DNA of 29,788 nucleotides from JBGSWL01 sp041752455 (GCA_041752455.1 JBGSWL010000134.1:1-29788), one strand, 5' to 3'; shown: positions 20,104-28,853, numbered from the stretch's first letter. Translations and numbers: made by a program. Notes: generated by a model from the sequence alone, not told the origin.

Positions 20104-21705
20104 TCATTCGGCGGCCTTTGCGCCAAGTCCGCCGGACCCGGCCTTGGACATCCAGACGTCCAGCGCTTCGATCTGCGCCCTGTCCATCCGCAACCCGAGC
20201 TTCGACCGCCGCCAGACGATGTCGGCAGCGGTCAGCGCATATTCGTTCGCCATCAGCCAAGTCACTTCGCGCTCGGAAAGGTCGGCGCCGAACTGGACAC
20301 CAAGGTCCTCGGCGGACCGCGCATCGGCGAGCACGGCATCGGCCTCGGTTCCGTAGGCGCGCACGAGGCGCAGCGCCGTCGCGGTTTTGATGAACGGGTA
20401 TTTCCGCTGAAGATCTGACGTCAGGTCCGCGACACCGCTGACCGGAAAATCGCCCCCGGGAAGCGCAACGCCGGCGGTCCAGGCGGGGGCCATGCCGCTG
20501 AAATGGGGGGCGAGCTTGGCCAGCGCGCTTTCCGCCAGCCGCCGATAGGTGGTGATCTTGCCGCCAAAGACGCTGAGAACCGGCGCGCCGCCGGTTGTCT
20601 CAAGCGACAGCACATAGTCCCGTGTGGCGGCGGTGGCCGACGATGCGCCATCATCATAGAGCGGACGCACGCCGGAAAAACTCCAGACGACGTCTTCCGC
20701 GGTGACCGGGCGCTTGAAGTAGCGTGAGGCGAACGCCAGGAGGTAGTCCTGCTCGGCCGCCGTGCAGGCCGGCTTGACCCCGACGCCGTCATGTTCCTGA
20801 TCTGTCGTGCCGATGAGCGTGAAATCGGTTTCGTAGGGGATCGCGAAGATGATTCGACCGTCTTCACCCTGGAAGAAATAGCACTTGTCGTGCTCGAAAA
20901 GCTTGCGCGTGACGATATGGCTGCCGCGCACAAGGCGAACGCTCTCGGTGGTGTTCTGGAGCAGAACGCCGCGCCCGACCTGCTCGACCCACGGCCCTGC
21001 CGCATTGACCAGCGCGCGCGCCGCAAAGACCGACCGCTCGCCGGTCACCAGATCTTCGGTGGTCACGTTCCACTGGTCAGTGGTGCGGTCTGCCGAGACA
21101 ACCTTGGTGCGGGTCATGATCCGCGCGCCGCGTTGCGCCGCATCGCGCGCATTGAGCACGACGAGGCGGGAATCCTCGACCCAGCAGTCGGAATATTCGA
21201 AGGCCTTTTCGAACCGGTCCTGCAGCGCGGTTCCAGCCGGGTCCGAGCGCAGATCGATCTGCCGCGTTGCTGGCAGGATCTTTCGACCACCCATGTTGTC
21301 ATAGAGGAACAGGCCGAGGCGGATCAGCCAGTCCGGGCGACGCCCCTTCATCCAGGGCATCACAGATGACAGGAGCTTTGATGTCGGCGTGTCGGTCTCG
21401 AACCGCATGGCGCCATGGACCGGAAGCACAAAGCGCATCGGCCAGGAGATGTGCGGCATAGCGCGCAGCAGCGTCTCGCGCTCGATCAGCGCCTCACGAA
21501 CCAGCCGGAATTCGAAATATTCGAGATATCGCAGTCCGCCGTGAAACAGCTTGGTCGATGCGGATGACGTTGCAGACGCAAGGTCATCCATTTCGGCCAG
21601 CGCAACCTTCAGCCCCCGGCCTGCCGCATCGCGCGCAATGCCGCAGCCATTGACGCCGCCACCGACGACAAAAAGGTCATAGACCGGGTTGGACCTGCCG
21701 TTCAT
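20104..21705 (-). CDS. glpD: Glycerol-3-phosphate dehydrogenase (FAD-dependent, aerobic)
   Basis: A 533-residue flavoprotein that oxidises sn-glycerol 3-phosphate to dihydroxyacetone phosphate and passes electrons to the quinone pool at the inner membrane. The FAD-binding motif GGGVNGCGIARDAAGRG lies at 15-31. TSSASTKLFHGGLRYLE, GVRPLYDD and SVFGGKITTYRRLAE are family landmarks. The C-terminal helical domain (about 410-533) is present. The start at 21705 has a GGAGG site 8 bases upstream; the open frame continues into the promoter region but without supporting signals. It is first in the operon with glpSTPQUV, so uptake and oxidation are co-expressed. The kinase that makes its substrate is not visible in the window. 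Confidence 0.96.
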   Translation of the reverse strand: MNGRSNPVYDLFVVGGGVNGCGIARDAAGRGLKVALAEMDDLASATSSASTKLFHGGLRYLEYFEFRLVREALIERETLLRAMPHISWPMRFVLPVHGAMRFETDTPTSKLLSSVMPWMKGRRPDWLIRLGLFLYDNMGGRKILPATRQIDLRSDPAGTALQDRFEKAFEYSDCWVEDSRLVVLNARDAAQRGARIMTRTKVVSADRTTDQWNVTTEDLVTGERSVFAARALVNAAGPWVEQVGRGVLLQNTTESVRLVRGSHIVTRKLFEHDKCYFFQGEDGRIIFAIPYETDFTLIGTTDQEHDGVGVKPACTAAEQDYLLAFASRYFKRPVTAEDVVWSFSGVRPLYDDGASSATAATRDYVLSLETTGGAPVLSVFGGKITTYRRLAESALAKLAPHFSGMAPAWTAGVALPGGDFPVSGVADLTSDLQRKYPFIKTATALRLVRAYGTEADAVLADARSAEDLGVQFGADLSEREVTWLMANEYALTAADIVWRRSKLGLRMDRAQIEALDVWMSKAGSGGLGAKAAE

Positions 21706-21770
21706 TCGAAAGCCTCCGCGATCGTTTGAATGCCATGGAACGAAAAGCCATACAAGGATTTTGCGTTCGT

Positions 21771-21799
21771 TATTGTTCCTTTTGTGTTTTGCACTGCAA
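21771..21799 (-). promoter_or_regulatory. Putative glpD promoter
   Basis: On the minus strand a -35-like TTGCAG (21799-21794) and a -10-like ACAATA (21776-21771) are separated by 17 bases in an A+T-rich stretch. The start of transcription would be near 21764, about 60 bases before glpD. The -35 box overlaps the left arm of the palindrome at 21795-21815. Confidence 0.5.
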
Positions 21800-21815
21800 T
21801 ATAAGCGATATTGCA
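21795..21815. promoter_or_regulatory. Palindrome between glpD and glpR, candidate GlpR operator
   Basis: TGCAATAT, spacer AAGCG, ATATTGCA: perfect 8-base arms in the middle of the 264-base divergent region. Overlap with the putative glpD -35 box fits a repressor site. The E. coli GlpR site is built on a different half-site (TTCG-containing), so the protein that binds here is uncertain. No gene lies in 21706-21969. Confidence 0.5.
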
Positions 21816-21969
21816 CCTGCTTTGCTGTCATAAATGTTCGCTTGCGCAAATGCCGGTCTGGCGCGAATCTGATGCTCGCAGGCAGTCAGCGCCAACACAG
21901 ATTTTCAGGTGAGCTTCTGGACACCTGCCGATGCGTGAGCATATGACCGATGGTGAAGAAGGGTTCGGG

Positions 21970-22734
21970 ATGGCCACTCTGCGCAGAAGCGAAATCCTCA
22001 GCCTGCTAAGGTCGCAGGGGCAGGCAACCGTAGACGGTCTCGCCGACCATTTCGGCGTCACCGTGCAAACCGTTCGCCGCGATCTGACCGAATTGGCGCA
22101 GGAAGGCCGCATCAACCGCGTCCATGGCGGCGCGATGATCCGCAACGGCGTCACCAACATCGAGTACGATGAGCGGCGCGGCCTTCACGCCGAAGCCAAG
22201 GAGCGTATCGCGGCGCTGGTCGCCTCGCACGTTCCGGACAATGTTTCGCTCTTCATCAACATCGGCACGACGACCGAGGCAGTGGCGCGCGCGCTGATGG
22301 ATCACCAGAACATCACGGTTGTCACCAACAACATGAACGTTGCCAACATCATGGCGGGCAATCCGACCTGCGAAATCATCGTGTCAGGCGGCACGCTGCG
22401 CCGGTCCGACGGCGGGCTTGTCGGCGATCTCACCACGCAGATGATCGAGCAGTTCAAGGTCGACATCGCGATCATCGGCACGTCGGCGCTGGACGATGAT
22501 GGCGACCTTCTGGACTTCGACCTGCGCGAAGTCCGGGTTTCCAAGGCGATCATCCGCCATGCGCGCAAGATATATCTGGCGACCGACTTTTCGAAGTTCG
22601 GTCGCTCGGCCCCGGTCAGGATCGCCTCGCTTTCGGAGCTGGATTCGGTGTTCATCGACCAGCCCTTGCCGCAAGCGCTTGTTTCCAAATGCGCGGAATG
22701 GGGCACGCAAATCCACGTCTGCGCCGAGGCCTGA
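21970..22734 (+). CDS. glpR: Glycerol regulon repressor (DeoR family)
   Basis: A 254-residue DeoR-family repressor. The N-terminal helix-turn-helix is RRSEILSLLRSQGQATVDGLADHFGVTVQTVRRDLTEL (about 4-41), followed by the family's RVHGGA motif. The sugar-phosphate sensing domain (DeoRC) has NIGTTTEAVARAL, VVTNNMNVANI and a GGTLRRSDGGLVGDL loop. It probably represses the divergent glpD-glpSTPQUV operon and releases DNA when glycerol 3-phosphate binds. The start at 21970 was chosen for its GAAGAAGGG ribosome site and because it gives the usual length; ATGs at 21931 and 21943 would add up to 13 residues. Confidence 0.88.
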   Translation: MATLRRSEILSLLRSQGQATVDGLADHFGVTVQTVRRDLTELAQEGRINRVHGGAMIRNGVTNIEYDERRGLHAEAKERIAALVASHVPDNVSLFINIGTTTEAVARALMDHQNITVVTNNMNVANIMAGNPTCEIIVSGGTLRRSDGGLVGDLTTQMIEQFKVDIAIIGTSALDDDGDLLDFDLREVRVSKAIIRHARKIYLATDFSKFGRSAPVRIASLSELDSVFIDQPLPQALVSKCAEWGTQIHVCAEA

Positions 22735-22764
22735 CCGATCTGACTGGCGCAAATGGAGGCGCTT

Positions 22765-23994
22765 TCAGTTGGTTGCCAGAAACGCCGTCGGCTCCAGCAG
22801 GAAGCGCGTCGAGATCGGCAACAGGGCCGAGCCAAGCGCACGGGCATTGGCGCCGGCCTGGCCTTCCTCGATCTGCGGTGCGGCAATCCCCTGCGTGTTC
22901 GTCTGCGCCATGGCAAGGCGCACGCGGCGGGTCAGCTCATGGCGGACACTTGTCGGAAACGCCCCGTCGATGATCACCACCGGAAAATCGAAGACCGCAG
23001 CCACGGAAACGATCGCCGATGCAATCGATGGCGCTGCATCGTCGTACCAGACCGACAGATGCTCATCAAAGCCCGACCAATCCGCACCACGGGTCCACAG
23101 GGCCGACACATCGCGCCCCGCCGCCACAAGGTCGCGCTCCAGCAGATAAAGCGAAGCACGATCGATCAATTGGGTCGAACGGTCGTCAGCGGTGCGGGGC
23201 AGGGGGATCGAGCCGAAGGCACCGGCATTGCCGCGCACCCCGGTCTGAAGCGCATGGTTGATCACCATGCCGCCACCGATAAACGAGCCCACGTAGAAAT
23301 AGGCAAAATCCTTGTGCCGTCGCCCGCCGCCGACCGACAGTTCGGCAAGGCAGGCGCTCGATGCGTCGTTTTCAAGGATGATGTCGAGGCCGGTCAGTTT
23401 GCCCAGCGCACCGACGATGTCGAGGTCGCGCCAGGCGGCCATCTCGTCTGCCGGAGCGCCGAGCCGGTCCAGCCAGTTCCACAGCTGGAACGGTGCCGCA
23501 ACGCCGATGCCGATCACCCGGTCGCGCAACTCCTCGCGGTCCCGGGCTGCCGCCCCGGCAATCAGCGGATCGAGTTCAGCGGCCACAAAGGCAAGGATCC
23601 GCTCGGGCGTCGGATAGCGATAGGTGACCTGGACCTGCGCCCGCAGCGTTCCGACAAAATCCATCAACACAAGGTCGGCGCTGCGCCGGCCGATCCGGAG
23701 ACCGATCGAGAATGCGCCATCGGGATTGAGCGCCATCGGGACCGATGGCTGCCCGATGCGGCCGCGCACCGGCTGTCCGCGAAAGACCAGATGTTCGGTT
23801 TCAAGCGCGCGGTTGATGACGGAAATGGTCTGCGCCGAAAGCCCGGTGTGGCGGGCGATTTCTGCCTTGGACAACGTGCCGTACTGGCGCAGCAGCGACA
23901 GAACCAGCCGCTCGTTGTGCGCCCGCAGCCCGGTCTGGTTGATGCCGCTGATTGTCGAGGATGGCCGGTCACCTGCCTCTCCACTCATCGCCAT
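22765..23994 (-). CDS. frcR: ROK-family transcriptional repressor of the fructose operon
   Basis: A 409-residue ROK protein. Residues 20-75 form a MarR-like winged helix (NERLVLSLLRQYGTLSKAEIARHTGLSAQTISVINRAL). The remainder is the sugar-kinase-like ROK domain with GIGVAAPFQ, ENDASSACLAEL and YVGSFIGGGMVINHAL. It likely binds a palindrome in the 140-base region upstream of frcB and responds to fructose or a related sugar. It is divergent from frcBCAK, the arrangement seen in Sinorhizobium. The ATG at 23994 has a GGGGGAGAA site; an ATG two codons later is possible. The gene end converges on glpR with 30 bases between the stops. Confidence 0.85.
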   Translation of the reverse strand: MAMSGEAGDRPSSTISGINQTGLRAHNERLVLSLLRQYGTLSKAEIARHTGLSAQTISVINRALETEHLVFRGQPVRGRIGQPSVPMALNPDGAFSIGLRIGRRSADLVLMDFVGTLRAQVQVTYRYPTPERILAFVAAELDPLIAGAAARDREELRDRVIGIGVAAPFQLWNWLDRLGAPADEMAAWRDLDIVGALGKLTGLDIILENDASSACLAELSVGGGRRHKDFAYFYVGSFIGGGMVINHALQTGVRGNAGAFGSIPLPRTADDRSTQLIDRASLYLLERDLVAAGRDVSALWTRGADWSGFDEHLSVWYDDAAPSIASAIVSVAAVFDFPVVIIDGAFPTSVRHELTRRVRLAMAQTNTQGIAAPQIEEGQAGANARALGSALLPISTRFLLEPTAFLATN

Positions 23995-24044
23995 GCGGTT
24001 CTCCCCCGGTACCCTCTGCCGGCAGTCAAGCTGAACCGTTTTAA

Positions 24045-24061
24045 TAAATCAAGTTGATTTA
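24045..24061. promoter_or_regulatory. 17-base palindrome, candidate FrcR operator
   Basis: TAAATCAA, central G, TTGATTTA: a perfect A+T-rich inverted repeat in the frcR-frcB intergenic region, 5 bases before a consensus TTGACA. A+T-rich palindromes with TTGATTTA-like halves suit ROK-family repressors. Binding here would block RNA polymerase at the frcB promoter. Confidence 0.6.
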
Positions 24062-24065
24062 GTTA

Positions 24066-24095
24066 TTGACAGCACCATGCCGCTTGGTGTTCGCT
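24066..24095 (+). promoter_or_regulatory. Putative frcB promoter
   Basis: A consensus -35 TTGACA (24066-24071) is followed 18 bases later by a poor -10 candidate TTCGCT (24090-24095). A start near 24102 would leave a leader of about 33 bases before frcB. The weak -10 box may mean activator help or a slightly different spacing. Confidence 0.5.
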
Positions 24096-24134
24096 AGGGG
24101 TACCGGCGGCATGTTGCCGCCATGGGAGGAAATC

Positions 24135-25169
24135 ATGAAGACATCTGTTCTCGCTGCAGTTTGCGGCGCGCTTGTTGCATCCGTTGCTTTCGCTGCGCCG
24201 GCGATGGCTGCCAGCCATGGCAAGGTCAGCGCCTGCCTGATCACCAAGACCGACACCAACCCGTTCTTCGTCAAGATGAAGGAAGGCGCGACCGCCAAGG
24301 CTGAAGAACTCGGCATCGAGCTGAAATCGTTCGCCGGCAAGGTCGATGGCGACCACGAAACCCAGGTTCAGGCCATCGAGACCTGCATCGCCGATGGCGC
24401 CAAGGGCATCCTGCTCACCGCTTCCGACACCTCGTCGATCGTTTCGGCCGTCAAGCAGGCCCGTGATGCCGGCATTCTGGTGATCGCACTCGACACCCCG
24501 CTGAACCCGATCGACGCAGCCGATGCGACCTTCGCCACCGACAACTTCCTCGCCGGTGAACTGATCGGCAAGTGGGCTGCTGCAACGCTCGGCGCCGAAA
24601 CGGCCAACGCCAAGATTGCAACGCTCGATCTCGATGTCAGCCAGCCGACCGTCGACGTTCTGCGCAACCAGGGCTTCCTGTCCGGTTTCGGCATCGAACT
24701 GGGTGATGCGAATGTCATCGGTGACGAGACCGATCCGCGCCTCGTCGGCAGCGACGTGACGCAGGGCAACGAAGAAGGCGGTCGCAAGGCCATGGAAAAC
24801 CTCCTCGCCAAGGATCCGACCATCAACGTCGTCCACACCATCAACGAGCCGGCCGCTGCCGGTGCTTACGAAGCGCTGAAGGCGATCGGCCGCGAAAAGG
24901 ACGTTCTGGTCGTTTCGGTCGATGGCGGCTGCCCCGGCATCAAGAACGTTGCAGACGGCGTCATCGGCGCGACCGCACAGCAGTATCCGCTGCTGATGGC
25001 ATCCAAGGGCATCGAGGCCATCGCTGCCTGGGCGAAAGACGGCACCAAGCCGGCACCGACCGAAGGCAAGGCCTTCTTCGACACGGGCGTTGCGCTCGTG
25101 ACCGACAAGCCGGTGGAAGGTGTTCCTTCGATTTCGGTTGAAGAAGGCACCAAGCTCTGCTGGGGTTGA
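24135..25169 (+). CDS. frcB: Fructose ABC transporter substrate-binding protein
   Basis: A 344-residue periplasmic sugar-binding protein of the ribose/fructose family. The signal peptide MKTSVLAAVCGALVASVAFA is followed by APAMA and cleavage before ASHGK. The mature protein starts with the typical SACLITKTDTNPFFVKMKEGA strand-helix, and later shows LTASDTSSIVSAVKQARDAGI, ALDTPLNP, a TINEPAAAGAYEAL hinge and VSVDGGCPGIKNVADG. It should bind fructose, and in rhizobia also ribose or mannose, and hand it to FrcC. The start at 24135 has a GGGAGGAAA site. Codon use is strongly biased toward GTC/GAC/AAG-type codons, suggesting high expression. A stem-loop follows 31 bases after the stop. Confidence 0.93.
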   Translation: MKTSVLAAVCGALVASVAFAAPAMAASHGKVSACLITKTDTNPFFVKMKEGATAKAEELGIELKSFAGKVDGDHETQVQAIETCIADGAKGILLTASDTSSIVSAVKQARDAGILVIALDTPLNPIDAADATFATDNFLAGELIGKWAAATLGAETANAKIATLDLDVSQPTVDVLRNQGFLSGFGIELGDANVIGDETDPRLVGSDVTQGNEEGGRKAMENLLAKDPTINVVHTINEPAAAGAYEALKAIGREKDVLVVSVDGGCPGIKNVADGVIGATAQQYPLLMASKGIEAIAAWAKDGTKPAPTEGKAFFDTGVALVTDKPVEGVPSISVEEGTKLCWG

Positions 25170-25200
25170 TCTCCTTCCAAATTAACTGAACACTCCGGTT

Positions 25201-25227
25201 GCGGGCGGGCTTGCTTGCCTCGCCCGC
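25201..25227 (+). promoter_or_regulatory. Hairpin between frcB and frcC
   Basis: GCGGGCG pairs with CGCCCGC around a 13-base loop that itself contains a GGC/GCC pair. It is followed by AGCCAAGAACAAAAAGCG without a T-run. It probably stabilises the frcB message or attenuates read-through into frcCAK, as is common after binding-protein genes. The 126-base intergenic region 25170-25295 holds nothing else. Confidence 0.6.
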
Positions 25228-25295
25228 AGCCAAGAACAAAAAGCGTCACCAAGACGCCGGGTTGAGCGGTCTGACGGGCCGCGGGAGGGAAAGCC

Positions 25296-26357
25296 ATGGC
25301 CGACACGCCGGACTTCGAGCGCGCCGCAGCAGCCAGTCCGCAGGCGGTTGCCGATTTTTCCACCAGACATCACGGGCCGGTCGAGCGCCTGCAGCATTTC
25401 CTGCACACGACGCCGGCCGCCGTACCGCTGATCGTCCTGCTGATTTCGCTGGCAATTTTTGGCGTTGCGCTCGGCTCCAAGTTCTTCTCGCCCTTTGCAC
25501 TGACGCTGATCCTTCAGCAGGTCCAGTTGGTCGGCATCATCGGCTGTGCGCAGGCGCTGGTCATCATGACCGCCGGGATCGACCTTTCGGTTGGCGCCAT
25601 CATGGTGCTGTCATCAGTCGTCATGGGCCAGTTCACCTTCCGCTACGGGCTTCCGGTGGAAGTGGCAGTCGCCTGCGGCCTTATCTGCGGCACGGTCTGC
25701 GGCTTCATCAACGGCTGGCTGGTCGCCGTCATGCGACTGCCGCCGTTCATCGTCACGCTCGGCATGTGGCAGATCATTCTTGCAACGAACTTCCTTTATT
25801 CGGCCAACGAGACGATCCGCGCGCAGGACATTGAAACCAGTGCTCCGCTCTTGCAGTTCTTCGGCCAGAAGGTGGAGTTCGGCGGCGCCGTCGTCACCTA
25901 TGGCGTCATCTTCATGGTGCTGCTGGTCGTGACCTTGGCCTACATGCTACGCGAAACCGCCTGGGGCCGCCATGTCTATGCGGTCGGCGATGATCCGGAT
26001 GCGGCAGAACTGTCCGGTGTGCAGGTCAAGCGCACACTGATTTCCGTCTACATGCTGTCGGGCCTCATCTGCGCATTTGCCGGCTGGGTCCTGATCGGCC
26101 GCATCGGGTCAGTTTCGCCGACCTCGGGGCAACTCGCCAACATCGAATCGATCACCGCCGTGGTGATCGGCGGCATTTCGTTGTTCGGCGGGCGCGGCTC
26201 CATCCTCGGCATGCTGTTCGGCGCCCTTATCGTCGGCGTGTTCACGCTCGGCCTGCGCCTGCTTGGCGCCGACGCCCAGTGGACATTCCTGTTGATCGGC
26301 ATGCTCATCATCGCCGCGGTCGCTGTCGACCAATGGATCAGAAAGGCGTCTGTGTGA
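25296..26357 (+). CDS. frcC: Fructose ABC transporter permease
   Basis: A 353-residue inner-membrane permease of the RbsC/FrcC family. A cytoplasmic N-terminus of about 45 residues precedes the first helix (AAVPLIVLLISLAIFGVALG). GIDLSVGAIMVLSSVVMG (about 90-107), LPPFIVTLGMWQIILATNFLY and AVVIGGISLFGGRGSILGMLFGALIVGV are family motifs. About eight to ten membrane helices are present, ending in LLIGMLIIAAVAVDQWIRK. It probably works as a dimer with FrcA. The GGAGGGAAA site precedes the ATG. Its stop overlaps the frcA start as TGATG. Confidence 0.92.
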   Translation: MADTPDFERAAAASPQAVADFSTRHHGPVERLQHFLHTTPAAVPLIVLLISLAIFGVALGSKFFSPFALTLILQQVQLVGIIGCAQALVIMTAGIDLSVGAIMVLSSVVMGQFTFRYGLPVEVAVACGLICGTVCGFINGWLVAVMRLPPFIVTLGMWQIILATNFLYSANETIRAQDIETSAPLLQFFGQKVEFGGAVVTYGVIFMVLLVVTLAYMLRETAWGRHVYAVGDDPDAAELSGVQVKRTLISVYMLSGLICAFAGWVLIGRIGSVSPTSGQLANIESITAVVIGGISLFGGRGSILGMLFGALIVGVFTLGLRLLGADAQWTFLLIGMLIIAAVAVDQWIRKASV

Positions 26358-27136
26358 TGGTTCAACCAATCCTGACGGCCCGAAACCTCGTCAAGCGCTA
26401 CGGTCGTGTCGTCGCGCTCGACCAGTGCGACTTCGACCTGATGCCGGGCGAAATCCTTGCAGTCATCGGCGACAACGGTGCCGGCAAATCGACCCTGATC
26501 AAGGCGATCTCCCGCGCCGTCGTTCCCGACGAGGGCGAGATCCACCTCGAAGGCAAGCCGATCCGTTTCACCTCGCCGATCCAGGCGCGGGCCCATGGCA
26601 TTGAAACCGTCTACCAGACGCTTGCCATGTCGCCGGCCCTGTCGATTGCAGACAACATGTTCATGGGGCGTGAACTCCGCAAGCCGGGCATCATGGGCAG
26701 TGTGTTCCGGCAACTCGACCGCAAGCGCATGGAGGAAATGGCCCGCCAGAAGCTGACGGAACTTGGCCTGATGACGATCCAGAACATCAATCAGGCCGTG
26801 GAAACCCTGTCGGGCGGCCAGCGCCAAGGCGTTGCCGTGGCGCGCGCGGCGGCCTTCGGGTCCAAAGTCATCATCCTTGACGAACCGACCGCGGCGCTTG
26901 GCGTCAAGGAAAGCCGGCGCGTGCTCGAACTCATCCAGGACGTGCGTGCGCGCGGCATTCCGATCATCCTGATCAGCCACAACATGCCGCATGTCTTCGA
27001 AGTTGCCGACCGCGTCCATGTGCATCGACTCGGCCGACGCCTGTGCGTCATCAATCCGAAAGACTGGACGATGTCCGACGCGGTCGCCTTCATGACCGGC
27101 GCCAAGGAACCGCCGGCCGAAGCGCTGGCTGCCTGA
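26357..27136 (+). CDS. frcA: Fructose ABC transporter ATP-binding protein
   Basis: A 259-residue single-domain ATPase, unlike the duplicated RbsA. It has Walker A GDNGAGKST (38-46), Q-loop VYQTL, signature LSGGQRQG (151-158), Walker B VIILDEP with Glu176, the D-loop TAALGVKES typical of this carbohydrate subfamily, and switch His208 (LISHNMPHV). It would form a homodimer powering FrcC. The start at 26357 overlaps the frcC stop by one base; longer upstream frames run inside frcC. A short gap of 7 bases separates it from frcK. Confidence 0.93.
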   Translation: MVQPILTARNLVKRYGRVVALDQCDFDLMPGEILAVIGDNGAGKSTLIKAISRAVVPDEGEIHLEGKPIRFTSPIQARAHGIETVYQTLAMSPALSIADNMFMGRELRKPGIMGSVFRQLDRKRMEEMARQKLTELGLMTIQNINQAVETLSGGQRQGVAVARAAAFGSKVIILDEPTAALGVKESRRVLELIQDVRARGIPIILISHNMPHVFEVADRVHVHRLGRRLCVINPKDWTMSDAVAFMTGAKEPPAEALAA

Positions 27137-27143
27137 GACCGGA

Positions 27144-27818
27144 GTGGTGCAAGAAGGCGCCAATCTCCAAAGCGATGCCGGTGCGGTTCTTGCCCTGATT
27201 GCGCAACGACGCCTGAGGGGGCGGCGCTTTGTTCTCGCGATCGCAGGGCCGCCCGGCGCCGGCAAATCGACGCTCGCCGAAGCTGTCACAGACGCGCTCA
27301 ATCGCGACGACGCGCAAACGGCGGCGCTGCTGCCGATGGATGGCTTCCATCTCGACAACCGCCTGCTCGATGCGCGCGGCCTTCGCGCCCGGAAAGGCGC
27401 GCCCGAAACCTTCGATTCTGCCGGTTTTGCCGCAACGCTTGCGCGCATCCGCGCCAATGAGGACGATGTCATCCATCCGGTCTTTGATCGGACCCGCGAC
27501 ATCGCCATTGCCGGTGCCGGCCTTGTGGCGGCCGGATCGCAGCCGGACGTGATCGTCGTGGAGGGCAACTACCTCCTGTTGGACAACGCCCCGTGGAACC
27601 GGCTCGCGGAGAGCTTTGATGCGACCGTCTTTCTGGCGCCGCCGGTGGAAGAACTGGAGCGCCGCCTGGTGCAGCGCTGGGTCGACCATGGCCATGAGCC
27701 GCAAGCCGCCCGCGCCCGCGCGCTCGGCAACGATATTCCCACTGCGCTTCTGGTTCTTGAAAAGAGCCGCCCGGCCGACCTGATCCTTGGAGCCCGGCCG
27801 GAACGCGCTGTTTTCTGA
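27144..27818 (+). CDS. frcK: FrcK, P-loop kinase-like protein of the fructose operon
   Basis: A 224-residue P-loop protein of the pantothenate kinase/uridine kinase-like group. Walker A is GPPGAGKST (35-43), LLPMDGFHLDNRLLD is the substrate-binding strand-loop typical of the family, and VIVVEGNYLLLD is the Walker B-like strand. It is encoded as the last gene of frcBCAK, as in Sinorhizobium, where its role is less clear than that of the transporter subunits; sugar phosphorylation is possible. The start is a GTG at 27144 with GGAG overlapping it; a GTG at 27147 is an alternative and neither has good spacing. Its stop lies 3 bases from the stop of the convergent reductase gene. Confidence 0.82.
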   Translation: MVQEGANLQSDAGAVLALIAQRRLRGRRFVLAIAGPPGAGKSTLAEAVTDALNRDDAQTAALLPMDGFHLDNRLLDARGLRARKGAPETFDSAGFAATLARIRANEDDVIHPVFDRTRDIAIAGAGLVAAGSQPDVIVVEGNYLLLDNAPWNRLAESFDATVFLAPPVEELERRLVQRWVDHGHEPQAARARALGNDIPTALLVLEKSRPADLILGARPERAVF

Positions 27819-27821
27819 GTT

Positions 27822-28853
27822 TCAGACGCCTTCCGACGACTGGTCCCACAGGCTGATGCCCATGTCGCCGGACGCCGCTTCGATTGCAGCAAGTTCGTCT
27901 GCCGAGAAGGCGAGGTTGGCAAGTGCACCGACGCAATCTTCCACCTGCGACCGCTTTGACGCGCCGATCAGCGCGGAGGTGACGCGCGGATCGCGCAAAA
28001 CCCATGCGATGGCCATTTGCGCCAAGGTCTGGCCGCGCGCCTCTGCGATGCCGTTGAGCGTGCGGATGCGGTCGACGAGATCGGACGAAATGACATCGCG
28101 CGACAGGAAATGGTCCATTGCGGCACGGCTTCCTTCCGGGATGCCGCCAAGATATTTCGATGTCAGAAGGCCTTGGGCGAGCGGCGTGAAGACAATCGAC
28201 CCGGCGCCGACATCTTCGAGCGTATCGAGCAGGCTGTCGCGCTCGATCCAGCGGTTGAACAGGTTGTAGCTCGGCTGGTGGATCAGGCATGGCGTGCCGA
28301 GATCGGCGAGGATCGCCGCGGCTTCGCGCGTGCGCTGCGAATTGTAGGACGAGATCCCGACATACAGCGCCCGGCCCGAGCGCACGATGTGGTCGAGTGC
28401 CATCATCGTTTCCTCGAGTGGCGTCTTGGGGTCGAACCGGTGCGAATAGAAGATGTCGACATAGTCGAGCCCCATGCGCTTCAGGCTCTTGTCGCACGAG
28501 GCAACCAGATACTTGCGGCTTCCCCATTGGCCGTAAGGCCCCGGCCACATGTCGTAACCCGCCTTGGACGAGATGATCAGTTCGTCGCGATGGCCGGCAA
28601 AATCGGTCGCGAGGATTGCGCCGAACGCTTCTTCCGCCGAACCGGCAGGCGGGCCGTAATTGTTGGCAAGATCGAAATGCGTGATGCCGAGATCGAACGC
28701 CGTGCGGCAGATCGCCTGCTTGAGGTCATGTGGCGTGTCGTGGCCGAAAGTATGCCAGAGCCCCAGCGATATGGCTGGAAGGTCAAGCCCGGAGCGCCCG
28801 CAGCGGCGGTATTGCATCGTGGCGTATCGGTCGGCAGCGGGCGCGTAGGTCAT
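27822..28853 (-). CDS. mgrA: Aldo-keto reductase, L-glyceraldehyde-3-phosphate reductase type (YghZ-like)
   Basis: A 343-residue NADPH-dependent aldo-keto reductase. The catalytic tetrad is visible as D61 and Y66 (DLANNYGPP), K97 (SSKAGY) and H138 (YSHRF). The insertion SSKAGYDMWPGPYGQWGSRKYL and the RYATMQYRRCGRSGL N-terminus are characteristic of the YghZ/MgrA branch, which reduces L-glyceraldehyde 3-phosphate and related aldehydes, including methylglyoxal. LIGASKRSQVEDC binds the cofactor. The start at 28853 has a GGAGAAAC site and was preferred to an ATG 4 codons upstream. It lies 20 bases after the ferredoxin-reductase-like gene, so the two are probably co-transcribed. The symbol is family-based. 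Confidence 0.85.
   Translation of the reverse strand: MTYAPAADRYATMQYRRCGRSGLDLPAISLGLWHTFGHDTPHDLKQAICRTAFDLGITHFDLANNYGPPAGSAEEAFGAILATDFAGHRDELIISSKAGYDMWPGPYGQWGSRKYLVASCDKSLKRMGLDYVDIFYSHRFDPKTPLEETMMALDHIVRSGRALYVGISSYNSQRTREAAAILADLGTPCLIHQPSYNLFNRWIERDSLLDTLEDVGAGSIVFTPLAQGLLTSKYLGGIPEGSRAAMDHFLSRDVISSDLVDRIRTLNGIAEARGQTLAQMAIAWVLRDPRVTSALIGASKRSQVEDCVGALANLAFSADELAAIEAASGDMGISLWDQSSEGV

Noticed and set aside
26048..27568. A 506-codon open frame on the minus strand opposite frcC, frcA and frcK
   Set aside because: It lies antisense to three genes with clear domains and operon logic. Its sequence is compositionally typical of antisense frames in G+C-rich DNA.
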